From: an uncultured bacterium
GTDB taxonomy: Bacteria > Bacteroidota > Ignavibacteria > Ignavibacteriales > Melioribacteraceae
DNA length: 31,793 bases
Assembly: GCA_937936675.1 (NCBI GenBank)
Contig: CALDDL010000103.1
Span: 1 to 31,793 of the forward strand
Direction of reading: 5' to 3'
Shown here: piece by piece, positions 8,703 to 17,830 of the stretch
How positions within the stretch are numbered: position 1 is the first letter of the stretch
How the letters are laid out: the number at the start of each line of letters is the position of its first letter
The notes under the pieces: model-generated
Databases searched by the model: none
What the model saw: only the letters and a program-made list of their open reading frames with translations
Told to the model about the DNA's origin: nothing
Translations under genes and position numbers: made by a program

Positions 8703-9061
8703 TATTACTGTCGTTAACTCAAATTTCTTTCCACCTCAATTGATGCAGAAGAAAGTGTCAGATGGAAGAACGAATTTTAGAGCTTTACGCCTATTCAAAA
8801 TAAAATGAACTATCTATATATTTTATTCCGTTGTGTTCTTTATTTACCACTAACTTAATTTTATGTCTCCAAAGTGCAAGTATAAAATGGAGATTGCTAT
8901 CCTTTAGTGAATTGTTTTTAGAAATTTCCCCTCATAATATTCTTACTAATTAATTATGCCACAAAAATGTAATTTCATAAATATTTGCCGTTGTTTGATA
9001 TATTTTTATTGTTTTTCAATAAATATTTATTATATTTACGAAATCAATTTAGCGAGGAACA
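8703..9061. other. Non-coding stretch, mostly without visible features
   Basis: These 359 bases hold no credible gene in any frame. The last 60 contain the promoter and ribosome site of the DUF2975 gene. In the rest I see only AT-rich sequence with no strong hairpin or repeat. Confidence 0.6.
9009..9038 (+). promoter_or_regulatory. Bacteroidota-type promoter of the DUF2975-HTH pair
   Basis: TTG at 9009-9011 and TATATTTA at 9031-9038 are separated by 19 bases, which matches the Bacteroidota -33/-7 layout (TTTG, about 19, TAnnTTTG) with a last-base mismatch. It lies 24 bases before the ATG, and GAGGA (9054-9058) is the ribosome site. The sequence is AT-rich, so a chance match is possible. Confidence 0.45.
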
Positions 9062-9601
9062 ATGAAAACAAAAAATAGTAATTTCGTATTCACAGTCCTA
9101 AGCATTGTGGCTTGGATCATTTTCGTCGGTTTATGTATTGAAGCCGGAGGATTAGTAGTCAATTTTATTTTCAGTTTATATGAACCGGTATTCGTCCAAA
9201 ACTTATATCAAAAATTAGACTTAAGTGAGATGTATAGTCTCAGCAAATGGGCATTTTATATAATGTACTCTTTCATATTAGTCATCTCCATTTCCAAAGC
9301 ATATTTATTTTATATAGTCATCAATCTTATAAGCCATCTCGATTTGGAGAAACCATTCAATAGTTATGTATCAAAGCAGATTATGCATATTAGTTATTTC
9401 ACTCTATCAATAGGGCTATTAAGTTACATAGCTAGAGAGACTGCTAATTACTTGCAAAATCGAGGATATGAAATCGGTCAACTGAATCAGTTCTGGGTTG
9501 ATAGCCAAGCTTTCGTATTGATGGCTGCTATAATCTATGTTATTGCAACTATTTTCAAAAAGGGAATAGAATTACAAAATGAAAACGAACTGACGGTGTA
9601 A
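9062..9601 (+). CDS. DUF2975 family membrane protein
   Basis: A 179-residue inner-membrane protein with four hydrophobic segments at about 9-33, 65-86, 105-125 and 143-164. Size, topology and the direct pairing with a YozG-like HTH regulator three bases downstream fit the DUF2975 family. No function has been established for that family; its constant pairing with a small Cro/C1-type regulator suggests a sensor or modulator of the regulator. The start is well supported by GAGGA with spacing of three bases plus the upstream promoter. There is no catalytic motif. The KAYLFYIVINLISHLDLEKP region between segments 2 and 3 carries the typical family pattern (F.....L..L....PF). Confidence 0.85.
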   Translation: MKTKNSNFVFTVLSIVAWIIFVGLCIEAGGLVVNFIFSLYEPVFVQNLYQKLDLSEMYSLSKWAFYIMYSFILVISISKAYLFYIVINLISHLDLEKPFNSYVSKQIMHISYFTLSIGLLSYIARETANYLQNRGYEIGQLNQFWVDSQAFVLMAAIIYVIATIFKKGIELQNENELTV

Positions 9602-9604
9602 GCC

Positions 9605-9817
9605 ATGCCAATAATTGTAAACTTAGATGTAATGATGGCAAAGCGGAAAATGTCGCTTAATGAACTTTCAGAAAAAGTTGAGCTAACACTTTCTAACCTT
9701 TCTATATTAAAGACGGGAAAAGCTAAAGCGATTCGCTTTAGCACATTGGAGGCGATTTGTAAGGCACTTGATTGCCAGCCAGCTGACATTCTTGAATATG
9801 TGGACAATAAAAAGTAA
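9605..9817 (+). CDS. Cro/C1-type HTH regulator, YozG-like
   Basis: A 70-residue DNA-binding protein made almost wholly of one helix-turn-helix domain. The start MPIIVNLDVMMAKRKMSLNE is typical of the YozG-like family, with the recognition region SNLSILKTGKAKAIRFSTLE and the family ending 'CKALDCQPADILEY'. It follows the DUF2975 gene by three bases, and the pair recurs widely in bacteria. By analogy it likely controls its own operon or membrane and stress genes, with DUF2975 as partner. No operator is obvious; the promoter at 9009-9038 is the natural target. The ATG start agrees with the family's conserved N-terminus. Confidence 0.93.
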   Translation: MPIIVNLDVMMAKRKMSLNELSEKVELTLSNLSILKTGKAKAIRFSTLEAICKALDCQPADILEYVDNKK

Positions 9818-9883
9818 TTTATAGAAAAATATTTTTATCGCCTGCTTAATTGTAAAGAGTATTGTATTAGTTACTAATTAACT

Positions 9884-10432
9884 CTAGCCGCCGATTTTAT
9901 TCCTGATTTTTGCTTCGTCTGCAGGATTGAGAGTGATGTAATTCATCGATACTTTTTTGGTATCATCATAAGTTTTTAAAAGCATGAAATCATTCTCAAG
10001 CTCCATTGATTCGATCATGCAATTTCCAAAAGTCTGATGCTCAATCTCTTCGCCTACAATGCTTCTCTTTTGGATTTCATCATAAACGATATTTAAGAAC
10101 AGATAAAGCGGAGTGCCTGCAAAAGTTGATTTTCCATAAGTCTTATTTATTTTTGCTTTCGTTATATCGGCGCCGATTCTTAAAGAATTTTTAAGTGCAT
10201 CTCTTAATTCTTTTGTAGTAATTTTATCTTTCCTTTTAGTTCCTTGTCTTTTATTAAAGGTAATAGCTTCAGGTGTGATAACAAAATATTCGAGTGCTTC
10301 TTCTTTTGGATTGCCATCTGAATCTAAGTAAGGAATTTTTTTCATCTCCCTAATGTTATTTTCGATTTTATCATAAAGCTGATCGATTAATGCTTTCTCT
10401 TTTTCTAAATAAACTTCTGCTAATGTTGACAT
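9884..10432 (-). CDS. Hypothetical protein with UvrD-tail-like C-terminal domain (182 aa)
   Basis: I do not recognise the whole protein. Residues 1-60 are charged and helical. Residues about 60-120 are basic (NKRQGTKRKDKITTKEL). Residues about 125-170 read VGEEIEHQTFGNCMIESM, then FMLLKTYDDTKKVSMNYITL. That matches the small beta-barrel (Tudor/KOW-like) tail of UvrD/PcrA helicases, pattern 'G..V.H..FG.G.V...F...G.K.L'. A role touching nucleic acids or RNA polymerase is therefore possible, by inference only. The start is firm (AAGGAGAAAAG before ATG at 10432). It converges with the HTH gene across 66 bases. It lies 188 bases after the histidine kinase gene and probably has its own promoter there. 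Confidence 0.7.
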   Translation of the reverse strand: MSTLAEVYLEKEKALIDQLYDKIENNIREMKKIPYLDSDGNPKEEALEYFVITPEAITFNKRQGTKRKDKITTKELRDALKNSLRIGADITKAKINKTYGKSTFAGTPLYLFLNIVYDEIQKRSIVGEEIEHQTFGNCMIESMELENDFMLLKTYDDTKKVSMNYITLNPADEAKIRNKIGG

Positions 10433-10620
10433 CTTTTCTCCTTACCTAAATTACCTCTATTTTAATTTTTTACTTGAATTTCCCTGAGGAGTTAATAATA
10501 TATAAAATTCACTATTACAATTTAACTGAAAATTGAATAATATCATAGAAAGGAAAATGAATAACCCTAATAAAACTAAATTAAACCAGAAATAGCTACA
10601 AAAGAATTTAAATTATAAAC

Positions 10621-11859
10621 TTAGTTGATAGGTAAAGTAAATGAAAATTTAGTGCCTTGTCCTTCATTATTATTAAACCAAATCCTGCCTCCGTTTTTTT
10701 CTATAAATTCTTTACAAAGAGCTAAGCCTAATCCTGTACCCATTTCTCCTTTAGTCCCCTCTGTAGAATAAGGCGTAGTAAAATTAAAAATTTTATCTAT
10801 GTTATTCTTATCAATACCTATACCATTATCTGAAATAGATACTTCAACATAATCTTCTTTTTCAGAAGCGTCAATTGTTATCTCACCACCTATTGGCGTG
10901 AACTTAACAGAATTAGTAATCAAATTATTTATTACCAGCTTAAACATATCAATATCACATCTTACTTTTAACTCTTCATTAACGTTATTTTTAATTGTAA
11001 TTTTTTTATTATTTGCGGAAATCCTAATTACCTCAAGACTATCTTTAATAATTTTATTAATAGAACAAATAATTGGATTGAACACCATTAGATCTCTTTG
11101 AATCATTGTCCAACGCAGCAAATTATTTAATAGATCATAAAGATTTATTAAGTTATTATTTAATCCATAACATAATTCTGAAATCTCATCTGAATTTAAG
11201 GACTTATTCTCTTTGGCAAGATAATCTGTCGTACTGCGTAAGGATTGAAAAGGACTTCTAAGATCATGAGCTAAGATCGAGAAAAATCGATCTTTTGAAT
11301 CGTTACTAGCTATCAATTTCTTTTCTGAATTCATTAATGAATTTTCAAATTTTTTCTGGTTAGTAAAATCAATTATTGCTATCTGGCATGTTTGAACTTC
11401 ATCGGTACTGTTTTCTAATACAATGCCTTCAATTATCACTTCAAAAATTTTCTTATTTTTATTAATAAGTTTTATTTCGCAAGTCTGCTTCTCATGTGAA
11501 TCAAATAGAGAATTAATAAATTTCCCGAATTCATATCTCTCTTTTTGAGGAATGAAAAATGAAATATTTCTATTAATTAAACGTTTTTTTACGATATCTA
11601 AAATCTTGGAACCACTAATATTTACATCTTTGATCAAAGAATTTTTATCCAAGATAAAATATGGTATTGGAGATAGATCAAATAGTAATATATATCGGTT
11701 GCGAGATATCTCTAATTCTTGCTGCGTTGCCCTTAGTTCTTCGTTTTGATGCTCTAATTCTATTTGATGAATTTGTAATAATTGAATAAGTTCTTGAATT
11801 TCTTCTACTTTCTCATTTATTACAAATTTTTTCTTCTGTGAATTAATGTTCTTCGCCAT
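10621..11859 (-). CDS. PAS-domain histidine kinase, soluble
   Basis: A 412-residue kinase. I moved the start to the ATG at 11859, where GGGAGG (complement of 11865-11870) stands five bases upstream; the ATG at 11886 has none. Residues 16-52 form a coiled coil (LLQIHQIELEHQNEELRATQ), and a PAS domain follows at about 55-170. The HisKA domain has phosphoacceptor His198 in SILAHDLRSPF. The ATPase domain has the N box around Asn316 (NSVKFTP), G1 at 344-348 (DNGIGID) and G2 at 375-379 (GLGLALCK). There is no membrane segment or receiver. It lies 39 bases after the CheB-CheR fusion, which lacks a kinase, so the two probably act together. No response regulator is adjacent. Confidence 0.93.
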   Translation of the reverse strand: MAKNINSQKKKFVINEKVEEIQELIQLLQIHQIELEHQNEELRATQQELEISRNRYILLFDLSPIPYFILDKNSLIKDVNISGSKILDIVKKRLINRNISFFIPQKERYEFGKFINSLFDSHEKQTCEIKLINKNKKIFEVIIEGIVLENSTDEVQTCQIAIIDFTNQKKFENSLMNSEKKLIASNDSKDRFFSILAHDLRSPFQSLRSTTDYLAKENKSLNSDEISELCYGLNNNLINLYDLLNNLLRWTMIQRDLMVFNPIICSINKIIKDSLEVIRISANNKKITIKNNVNEELKVRCDIDMFKLVINNLITNSVKFTPIGGEITIDASEKEDYVEVSISDNGIGIDKNNIDKIFNFTTPYSTEGTKGEMGTGLGLALCKEFIEKNGGRIWFNNNEGQGTKFSFTLPIN

Positions 11860-11898
11860 TAGTACCTCCCTAATAGTTCTTTTCAAAAAATAATTGTT

Positions 11899-14853
11899 TC
11901 ATTTCTGCTGAATAGCCAATAGTATCAATTTTGTTCCATCATCTCCAGTCAAAATTTGACGAGCATTAAGTAATAATTTTTTACTTCCCCTTCCCGGTGA
12001 TTTATATTCCAATTCAAAATCTTCAAAATACTTGCTCTTAGGAATTACTTCTTCGAGTAAGTCGCGTAATTCTTTCTTATCCCAATTTCTATCAAGTTCA
12101 TAAATATATTTCCCCTCGATTTCTTCTTGAATTATATTAAATATTTTATAAAATGACCGATTAGCAGAGACTATTTTTAAGCTTTCATCAAGTATTAAAA
12201 AAGACTCTCTAATGGTATTAATTATATTATCTACATATTCTACCGAAGTTCCTAATTTTTTATTTAACTTAGTTATTTCATCGATTGCGGTTTTAAGTTT
12301 ATTGATTTCTGTAAAAGTAATTACTACTCCATCGATAATATTACTTGTGGTTCTATATGGTAAAATTCTCATTTGATACCAAATCCCTTCTTTCGTTTGA
12401 AGTTCAATCTCTTTATATGTAAGCGTATTCAGCACTTCGGTAGCATCCATTATTAAATTATCATATTTAAGATTTGTTACTATATGGCTTATCGGTCTGC
12501 CTATATCTGAGGGAATAAGATTTATCACTTTTGAGGCATGTGAAGTAAATCTTTTTATATTAAGACTATTATCTAGGAATATAGTTGGTATTTTAATGCT
12601 ATCAAGGAGATTTTTCATATCATCATTTATCGTGGAGAGCTCTTCGTTCTTACTCTGAAGTTCAGTATTAACCGTTATTAATTCTTCATTCAAAGATTGC
12701 AGTTCTTCTTTTGAGGTTTCTAATTCCTCATTAGTAGATTGCATCTCTTCATTTGTAGATTGCATCTCTTCATTTGCCGATTTCAATTCTTCATTAGAAG
12801 ATTCTAAATCTTCTATTACGATCCTAAGATTAGCTTTTACAGATTTTAATTCGCGTTCAAGTTCTTTAATAATTGTTTCACTATTGATGTCAAACTTAGT
12901 ATTATCATCTAAAACTTTGTTTTTTGGTACTCTTATTTCTTCAAAAGTTACTAGAAAGTCACCTACTTTATTCAATGGAGGTAATATTTTTTTTATACCA
13001 ATATTTATCAAACGATAATCATCATAAATTTTAATTTTTATCTCTTTGTTATGAACTGCCTTAACGGAAGATGATGCTTTTCGTATTATATACATTAATT
13101 CTTGTCTTAGACCTTCTTTAGCCATATCAAAAATATTCATCTTTGCTTCACCATTCTGCAGTTCAAGATACTTGCCCGTCTTGCCATAAGTATAGATAAT
13201 ATCACCATTTTCTTTAATAATAACGCAATCAACATAGTAATTTTGCAAAATTATTCTTTCAGATAATTCAGAAATATTACTTACTTCAATTTTTTTCATA
13301 ACTGATTCGGTAATTTTTTTGAATGAAGGCGAAAAAGGGAATTCTATATATGGACGAGAAGAATAAATTGAATCTCTTTTTTTATAGATTTTCCATTTTT
13401 TATCGACTAATAAGAAAAGGTCGGAAAATCCGCTTATTGTTTCTGAAGAACCAAGAAACAGAATACCGTTATTAACTAAACTAAAGTGAAAAAGAGGAAT
13501 AATTTTTTTTTGCAGAATATTATCAAAATATATTAAAATATTTCTGCATGAAATAAGGTCCATATTAGTAAAGGGGGAATCTTTGATTATGCTATGCGGG
13601 GCAAAGACTATCATTTCTCGAATTTCTTTTTTAATATGAAATAAATTGCCATCAAACTTAAAAAATCTTTCTAACCTATCTTTAGATAGATCAGAATTAA
13701 TACCTATATAAGAACCTTTCCTTGCTCTCTCTATTGCATTATTATCGATATCAGTGGCGAATATTTGCACGTTAAGAAACTTTTTCATTTCAGAAAGGCA
13801 TTCTTTAACAATGATAGCTATAGAATAAGCTTCCTCACCAGTCGAACAAGCCGGTACCCATATACGTAAATTATCATTATTTTCTTTATGTAAAATTATT
13901 TTTGAAATTTCTTCTTTCAGAATTACGAATGATTCGGAGTCTCTAAAGAAATTTGTAACTCCGATTAGAATCTCACTAAATAAATTTTCTATTTCCTCGG
14001 GATTATTTTCTAATAATTTAATATAATCAGATATATTATTTAATTGAGATAGAGCCATTCTTCGCTCCAATCTTCTTTGGATAGTATTTATTTTATAATG
14101 GGAAAAATCATGACCGGTATGTGAGAGTAAAATAGAATATAACTCTTTAAGATAATCAGAAAAGTTATCTTCAGAAATTTGCTCAAAGAAAATTCCTTCC
14201 ACTTTGTTGTCTGAATAAGCTAGTAACTGGGCAGGTATCTTCTCCGGAGGTAATATATAATCCACAAGTCCGGTTCTAATTGCACTTGAAGGCATCCCAT
14301 CAAACTTTGCTGAATTAATCTCTTGAGCAATTACCATCCCTAATTCATTTTTTATTGCCTTAATCCCTTGAGTTCCATCAGAAGCCATCCCCGAAAGAAT
14401 AATTCCAATTGCGTTTTTTTTGAAATCTTTCGCAAGAGATTTGAAAAAAAAGTCTATCGGTAATCTGAATCCATGGGCTTCGATTGGTGGAGTAAGTTTA
14501 ATCTTCCCATTTAAAAGACCAATCTCAAAATTGGCGGGAGCAACGTAAATATGATTAGGCCTAATCTGCATTCCTTCTTTTGCTTGGAGCAATTTCATAT
14601 CTGTATATTTCTGAATTAGCTCGGGCATTATACTGATATGATTTGGGTCAAGATGTGATACTATGATAAAAGCCATCCCGGTAGCGGGACTAAGATTACT
14701 GAATAATTTTTCTAAAGCATCAAGCCCACCCGCTGAAGCTCCTATTCCAACCGTAAAGAATGAATTATTTTTATTATCGGACTTAATTACTGTTGCATCA
14801 TCAGCATCTGAATTAGTTTTAATCTCTATTTTAGCCTCGTTTTTCTTTTTCAT
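11899..14853 (-). CDS. CheB-CheR fusion with coiled coil and two PAS domains
   Basis: A 984-residue cytosolic signalling protein. The CheB methylesterase at about 33-215 has the full triad: Ser40 (GIGASAGG), His67 (SHLDP) and Asp159 (GMASDG). The CheR methyltransferase at about 235-490 has the SAM-binding WVPACSTGEEAYS (332-344) and ATDID (366-370), plus SCRNILIYF (435-443). A PAS-like segment at about 530-640 precedes a long heptad coiled coil at about 660-755, rich in NEEL/NEEM repeats. PAS domains follow at about 756-850 and 870-984. Known fusions often continue into a histidine kinase; here the protein stops after PAS and the kinase is the next gene. There is no CheB receiver domain, so control must come through PAS or coiled-coil contacts. 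GGGAAAG precedes the ATG. No chemoreceptor is in the window. Confidence 0.94.
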   Translation of the reverse strand: MKKKNEAKIEIKTNSDADDATVIKSDNKNNSFFTVGIGASAGGLDALEKLFSNLSPATGMAFIIVSHLDPNHISIMPELIQKYTDMKLLQAKEGMQIRPNHIYVAPANFEIGLLNGKIKLTPPIEAHGFRLPIDFFFKSLAKDFKKNAIGIILSGMASDGTQGIKAIKNELGMVIAQEINSAKFDGMPSSAIRTGLVDYILPPEKIPAQLLAYSDNKVEGIFFEQISEDNFSDYLKELYSILLSHTGHDFSHYKINTIQRRLERRMALSQLNNISDYIKLLENNPEEIENLFSEILIGVTNFFRDSESFVILKEEISKIILHKENNDNLRIWVPACSTGEEAYSIAIIVKECLSEMKKFLNVQIFATDIDNNAIERARKGSYIGINSDLSKDRLERFFKFDGNLFHIKKEIREMIVFAPHSIIKDSPFTNMDLISCRNILIYFDNILQKKIIPLFHFSLVNNGILFLGSSETISGFSDLFLLVDKKWKIYKKRDSIYSSRPYIEFPFSPSFKKITESVMKKIEVSNISELSERIILQNYYVDCVIIKENGDIIYTYGKTGKYLELQNGEAKMNIFDMAKEGLRQELMYIIRKASSSVKAVHNKEIKIKIYDDYRLINIGIKKILPPLNKVGDFLVTFEEIRVPKNKVLDDNTKFDINSETIIKELERELKSVKANLRIVIEDLESSNEELKSANEEMQSTNEEMQSTNEELETSKEELQSLNEELITVNTELQSKNEELSTINDDMKNLLDSIKIPTIFLDNSLNIKRFTSHASKVINLIPSDIGRPISHIVTNLKYDNLIMDATEVLNTLTYKEIELQTKEGIWYQMRILPYRTTSNIIDGVVITFTEINKLKTAIDEITKLNKKLGTSVEYVDNIINTIRESFLILDESLKIVSANRSFYKIFNIIQEEIEGKYIYELDRNWDKKELRDLLEEVIPKSKYFEDFELEYKSPGRGSKKLLLNARQILTGDDGTKLILLAIQQK
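12729..12770 (-). repeat. 21-base tandem repeat inside the coiled coil
   Basis: Two back-to-back 21-base units (12729-12749 and 12750-12770) differ at one base (12733 versus 12754) and encode the repeated heptad NEEMQST. A degenerate third copy follows. The unit equals one heptad, so expansion or contraction would keep coiled-coil phase. The near-identity at DNA level suggests a recent duplication. Confidence 0.85.
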
Positions 14854-14970
14854 TCTTTCCCTTTACATAAAAAGTTCTTAACATAACAATAAAAAAGTAT
14901 GTTCGTGTTAAAGTAATTATATAAGCAAGTAAAAGCAATATGGAGATAATTCCAATGAGATTGATTAAAT

Positions 14971-14997
14971 AATAAAAAGGGGCTTATAGAAGCCCCT
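14971..14997 (-). terminator. Rho-independent terminator after the PQQ-like propeller gene
   Basis: AGGGGCTT (14978-14985) pairs with AAGCCCCT (14990-14997) around a four-base loop. On the minus strand the hairpin is followed by TTTTTATTATTT. It lies 34 bases after the stop of the gene at 15032 and insulates it from the CheB-CheR operon downstream. Confidence 0.9.
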
Positions 14998-15031
14998 GAA
15001 TTTTGCATTTATTATTTTTGATTTTTAGATA

Positions 15032-17545
15032 TTAATCTATCGGGTAAGCTGATATCTGCTCATCATAGATTGAGTATAAAAATTTCTTATTAGGCGAAAG
15101 GAAATATTTTGATTTTTCATCTTCTTCGGCATTCCATCTCTTTTTGCCGGTCTTAATATCTAATGATACAAGCTCTTCATCCAAGCAATAAACTATTGAA
15201 TTATTTAGAAGTTTTGGGATATAGCTAACTTCTTTATTGTCATAATCCCATTTCGTTTTCCAGACTTCACTACCATCTTTGGTATTAAGCATGGCATAAC
15301 CTTCGGGTGCAATAATCAAAATATTATCTTGTCCGTAAAGAACATTCAAACATTTTCTGGCAGAAACGCCATAATAATTACCCCAGCTTCTATATGTATT
15401 TGTTAGTTCGGCACCCTCGGCTTCTTGTAAAAACTGATCTGTACCGCTAAGACTAATACCTCCCGTAGTTTTTGTCGTAGTCATTACCCATCCACCACCT
15501 ACATAAGTAGATGTTGAAGTGGTACGTGGGACACTGCCTATCCAAGATTCCTGAACTGCATAAGTTTCTTCAAACTCCATTTCGCCAAGATCATTTTTCT
15601 CGAGATTATATTGCCAATCGTACTTACCTCCGTCTCTCCCGAGTTTAAGAGCATATACATTCTGCTCATCGGCAAAATATAATCGATTGGCTTTTTCATC
15701 ATAATAATTTTCAAGCGAGAACTGCGGAGTCTGAAGACTCGGGTCCACTTCAGTATTTACTTTCCAAAGTATTTTTCCAGTTTTTGCATCGATAGCCATA
15801 AATCCAAATGGGTCTTCTGAAAATTTCTCTTTTATTGTTACATCATCTTTATCGAGATAAATACTATAATCTGCTATACCGAATTTTGTATATAAAACGT
15901 CATCGATAAGCATTAGGTCAGCAACAAAACCGGCTTCTTCACCAAGAGTCCACATTATTTTTCCGGAATCGAGGTTAAATCCAACAAGTTTTTCCTCGCC
16001 GGCTAAGAAAACCAGGTTATCGTAATATGCAACAGGAGCAAGATTATTAATATGCACAAAACCATCGCACAATTCGAAATATGTAGAATATACTACTGCA
16101 CCTGTTTTCTTATTAACGCGAATAAAACCTTCTCCCGGTTCATTTCTTGTTTTCGGGTCCATCATACTTTCCTTTGCTCTGATCTCGAAAATGACATCAT
16201 CTTTATACAGAAAGTAATTATATTCAAATCCAATATTACTATATCCCATCATATTATTAATTGCATCATAAGAATTCACTGCTGCACCTGCAGTAACAAC
16301 ATTGAAAAAAGTGCCCATCATACCTGTAAGTGCTTTAGTTAATCCACGAGTAAAATCGGAAAGAGCCATACTAGAAAGCACCACCGGTGTTTTATAATTT
16401 ACTTTTCCTGTAATCGTATTTATACTTAGAAGATAAATGTAAGTACCGCTATCAGAAGACATTAATCTTGCTCTGCTATACGCAATAAGAATGTTATCTC
16501 CATCCATAGCAATGTAACGATGAGCATAACCCTCAAACTGAGGATCGTCTTCTTTTGTCTGCCATAATATTTTCCCTTCTACAAGATCAACTGCCGCCAT
16601 CTGATCACCAAGACCAAGGATTAAAATATCCTTACCATTTGTTTGAGCAGAACTTAAAGTACGAACATCATCAAACGGGAAATTAACTTCAGTTATTTTA
16701 TGATTAGTAAAATTAAAGTGAACAAGTTTTTCCTCACCCATTATAGCAGCACCTTGAGTCGTGGGGATAATCACATTTTTATCTCCATCGATATCAAATT
16801 CTAATCGAGCAACCTCTTTATTATTAACCAAATCGAGGAACACTGCCCCATTATCCAGGACCATCAAGTAAGCAGTTTCTTTATTATCTTTATATGACCA
16901 TTTCAAACCTGCCTTGATAAGATCCGAATTTATATCATAGTCTTCACCGGAATATAATTTCTTCCCCGAAGTTATATCATAAAGAGAACAAATTTCAGAA
17001 TCTTCATAAACTAAGAGTTTTTTTTGGCTTTCAATAACAGAATAATTGTAAGTGCCTCTATCGACTAAGTCACCCCAAAAATCAAATTCAATTCTATAAA
17101 GCTCTTTTCCTGTATTAAGATCAATACCAAGCTTATTCTCGCCATAAATTAAGATAGCGTCATTCATAACAAAGAATATTTGGCTATAATCTTCCTGATC
17201 TATTCCCTTATATTCATTTTCCCAAAGTAGTTTACCGGTTATAGCATCATAGGCTTGCAATTTATTATCAGAATTGGTTAAATAGAATTCGCCTATGAGT
17301 AAACTAATGCCCTCTTCGTCAAAACCATCAACTTCCATTTTCCAAGCTTCGGCTCCCGTTTCGGCATTATAACACCAAACATATTCTCCACTAGTGATGA
17401 ATAGAAGTTTACTGTCTTGTATAAATTCATAATATTCAATTGGCTCGTCTATATCGAGCTGCCATTTAGGTATATCTTGAGAATTAGTTTTTGATATAAC
17501 CACAAAGTTTAGGAATAAAAATAGATATAAAATTTTGTACTTCAT
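15032..17545 (-). CDS. Secreted PQQ-like beta-propeller protein
   Basis: An 837-residue exported protein. I chose the ATG at 17545, with AGGGG about nine bases upstream and an immediate signal peptide (MKYKILYLFLFLNFVVISK, cut near TNSQD). The longer start at 17584 adds a Cys/Arg-rich leader that fits no signal. At least ten blade motifs of PQQ-repeat type are visible: ETGAEAW, ITGKLLW, NTGKELY, TSGKKLY, VEGKILW, ITGKVNY, KTGAVVY, DSGKIMW, KTGKILW, KDGSEVW and KTGKKRW. Between the middle blades lies a hydrophobic Gly/Ala-rich insertion (about 398-430), and later a Thr/Ser/Gly-rich loop (TTSTSTYVGGGWVMTTTKT). There are no PQQ-dehydrogenase catalytic residues that I can identify, so a binding or scaffold role is likelier than an enzyme. 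It is monocistronic, with its own terminator. Confidence 0.87.
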   Translation of the reverse strand: MKYKILYLFLFLNFVVISKTNSQDIPKWQLDIDEPIEYYEFIQDSKLLFITSGEYVWCYNAETGAEAWKMEVDGFDEEGISLLIGEFYLTNSDNKLQAYDAITGKLLWENEYKGIDQEDYSQIFFVMNDAILIYGENKLGIDLNTGKELYRIEFDFWGDLVDRGTYNYSVIESQKKLLVYEDSEICSLYDITSGKKLYSGEDYDINSDLIKAGLKWSYKDNKETAYLMVLDNGAVFLDLVNNKEVARLEFDIDGDKNVIIPTTQGAAIMGEEKLVHFNFTNHKITEVNFPFDDVRTLSSAQTNGKDILILGLGDQMAAVDLVEGKILWQTKEDDPQFEGYAHRYIAMDGDNILIAYSRARLMSSDSGTYIYLLSINTITGKVNYKTPVVLSSMALSDFTRGLTKALTGMMGTFFNVVTAGAAVNSYDAINNMMGYSNIGFEYNYFLYKDDVIFEIRAKESMMDPKTRNEPGEGFIRVNKKTGAVVYSTYFELCDGFVHINNLAPVAYYDNLVFLAGEEKLVGFNLDSGKIMWTLGEEAGFVADLMLIDDVLYTKFGIADYSIYLDKDDVTIKEKFSEDPFGFMAIDAKTGKILWKVNTEVDPSLQTPQFSLENYYDEKANRLYFADEQNVYALKLGRDGGKYDWQYNLEKNDLGEMEFEETYAVQESWIGSVPRTTSTSTYVGGGWVMTTTKTTGGISLSGTDQFLQEAEGAELTNTYRSWGNYYGVSARKCLNVLYGQDNILIIAPEGYAMLNTKDGSEVWKTKWDYDNKEVSYIPKLLNNSIVYCLDEELVSLDIKTGKKRWNAEEDEKSKYFLSPNKKFLYSIYDEQISAYPID

Positions 17546-17776
17546 TTTCGGACCCCTATTTAATGTGCAATAGCTATATAACAATAACTATACCAATTTA
17601 AGATGTGGGGTATTATTTAAATTTTCAGAGGGATTTAAGAGCAAATAAATAGATGTGTCGTAATTATGCCACAGCCTAACTAAGAAGCGCCCGCATTAAT
17701 GCAACAATAATGTATTTAGTAAAAAAGTATTTTTCTTGATTAACGAGAAAATTTGATTTGATAGCGGAAGAATCTA

Positions 17777-17816
17777 TAAAAAAGAAAGAGGCTGGTTCCG
17801 AAATGAATCAGCCTCT
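17777..17816 (-). terminator. Rho-independent terminator after the Ser/Ala-rich lipoprotein gene
   Basis: AGAGGCTGGTTC (17787-17798) pairs with GAATCAGCCTCT (17805-17816), 12 pairs with one G-T wobble and a six-base loop. On the minus strand it is followed by TTCTTTTTTAT. It starts 14 bases after the stop at 17831. Confidence 0.93.
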
Positions 17817-17830
17817 TATCGAAGGGGGTT

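Noticed and set aside
9855..9885. Dyad symmetry (AGAGT...ATTAGT-T-ACTAAT...ACTCT) between the convergent HTH and 182-residue genes
   Set aside because: A one-base loop cannot form a stable RNA hairpin and there is no GC stem or T-run, so it is not a convincing terminator. It could be an operator but lies downstream of both genes.
10558..10596. Short plus-strand frame (12 codons) with an AAGGAAA ribosome-like site
   Set aside because: Too short, AT-rich and Asn/Lys-only; best explained by chance in non-coding DNA.
16052..16342. Cys/His-rich 96-codon plus-strand frame inside the propeller gene
   Set aside because: Antisense shadow; the Cys and His come from reversed Ala/Met/Gly-rich codons, with no ribosome site.
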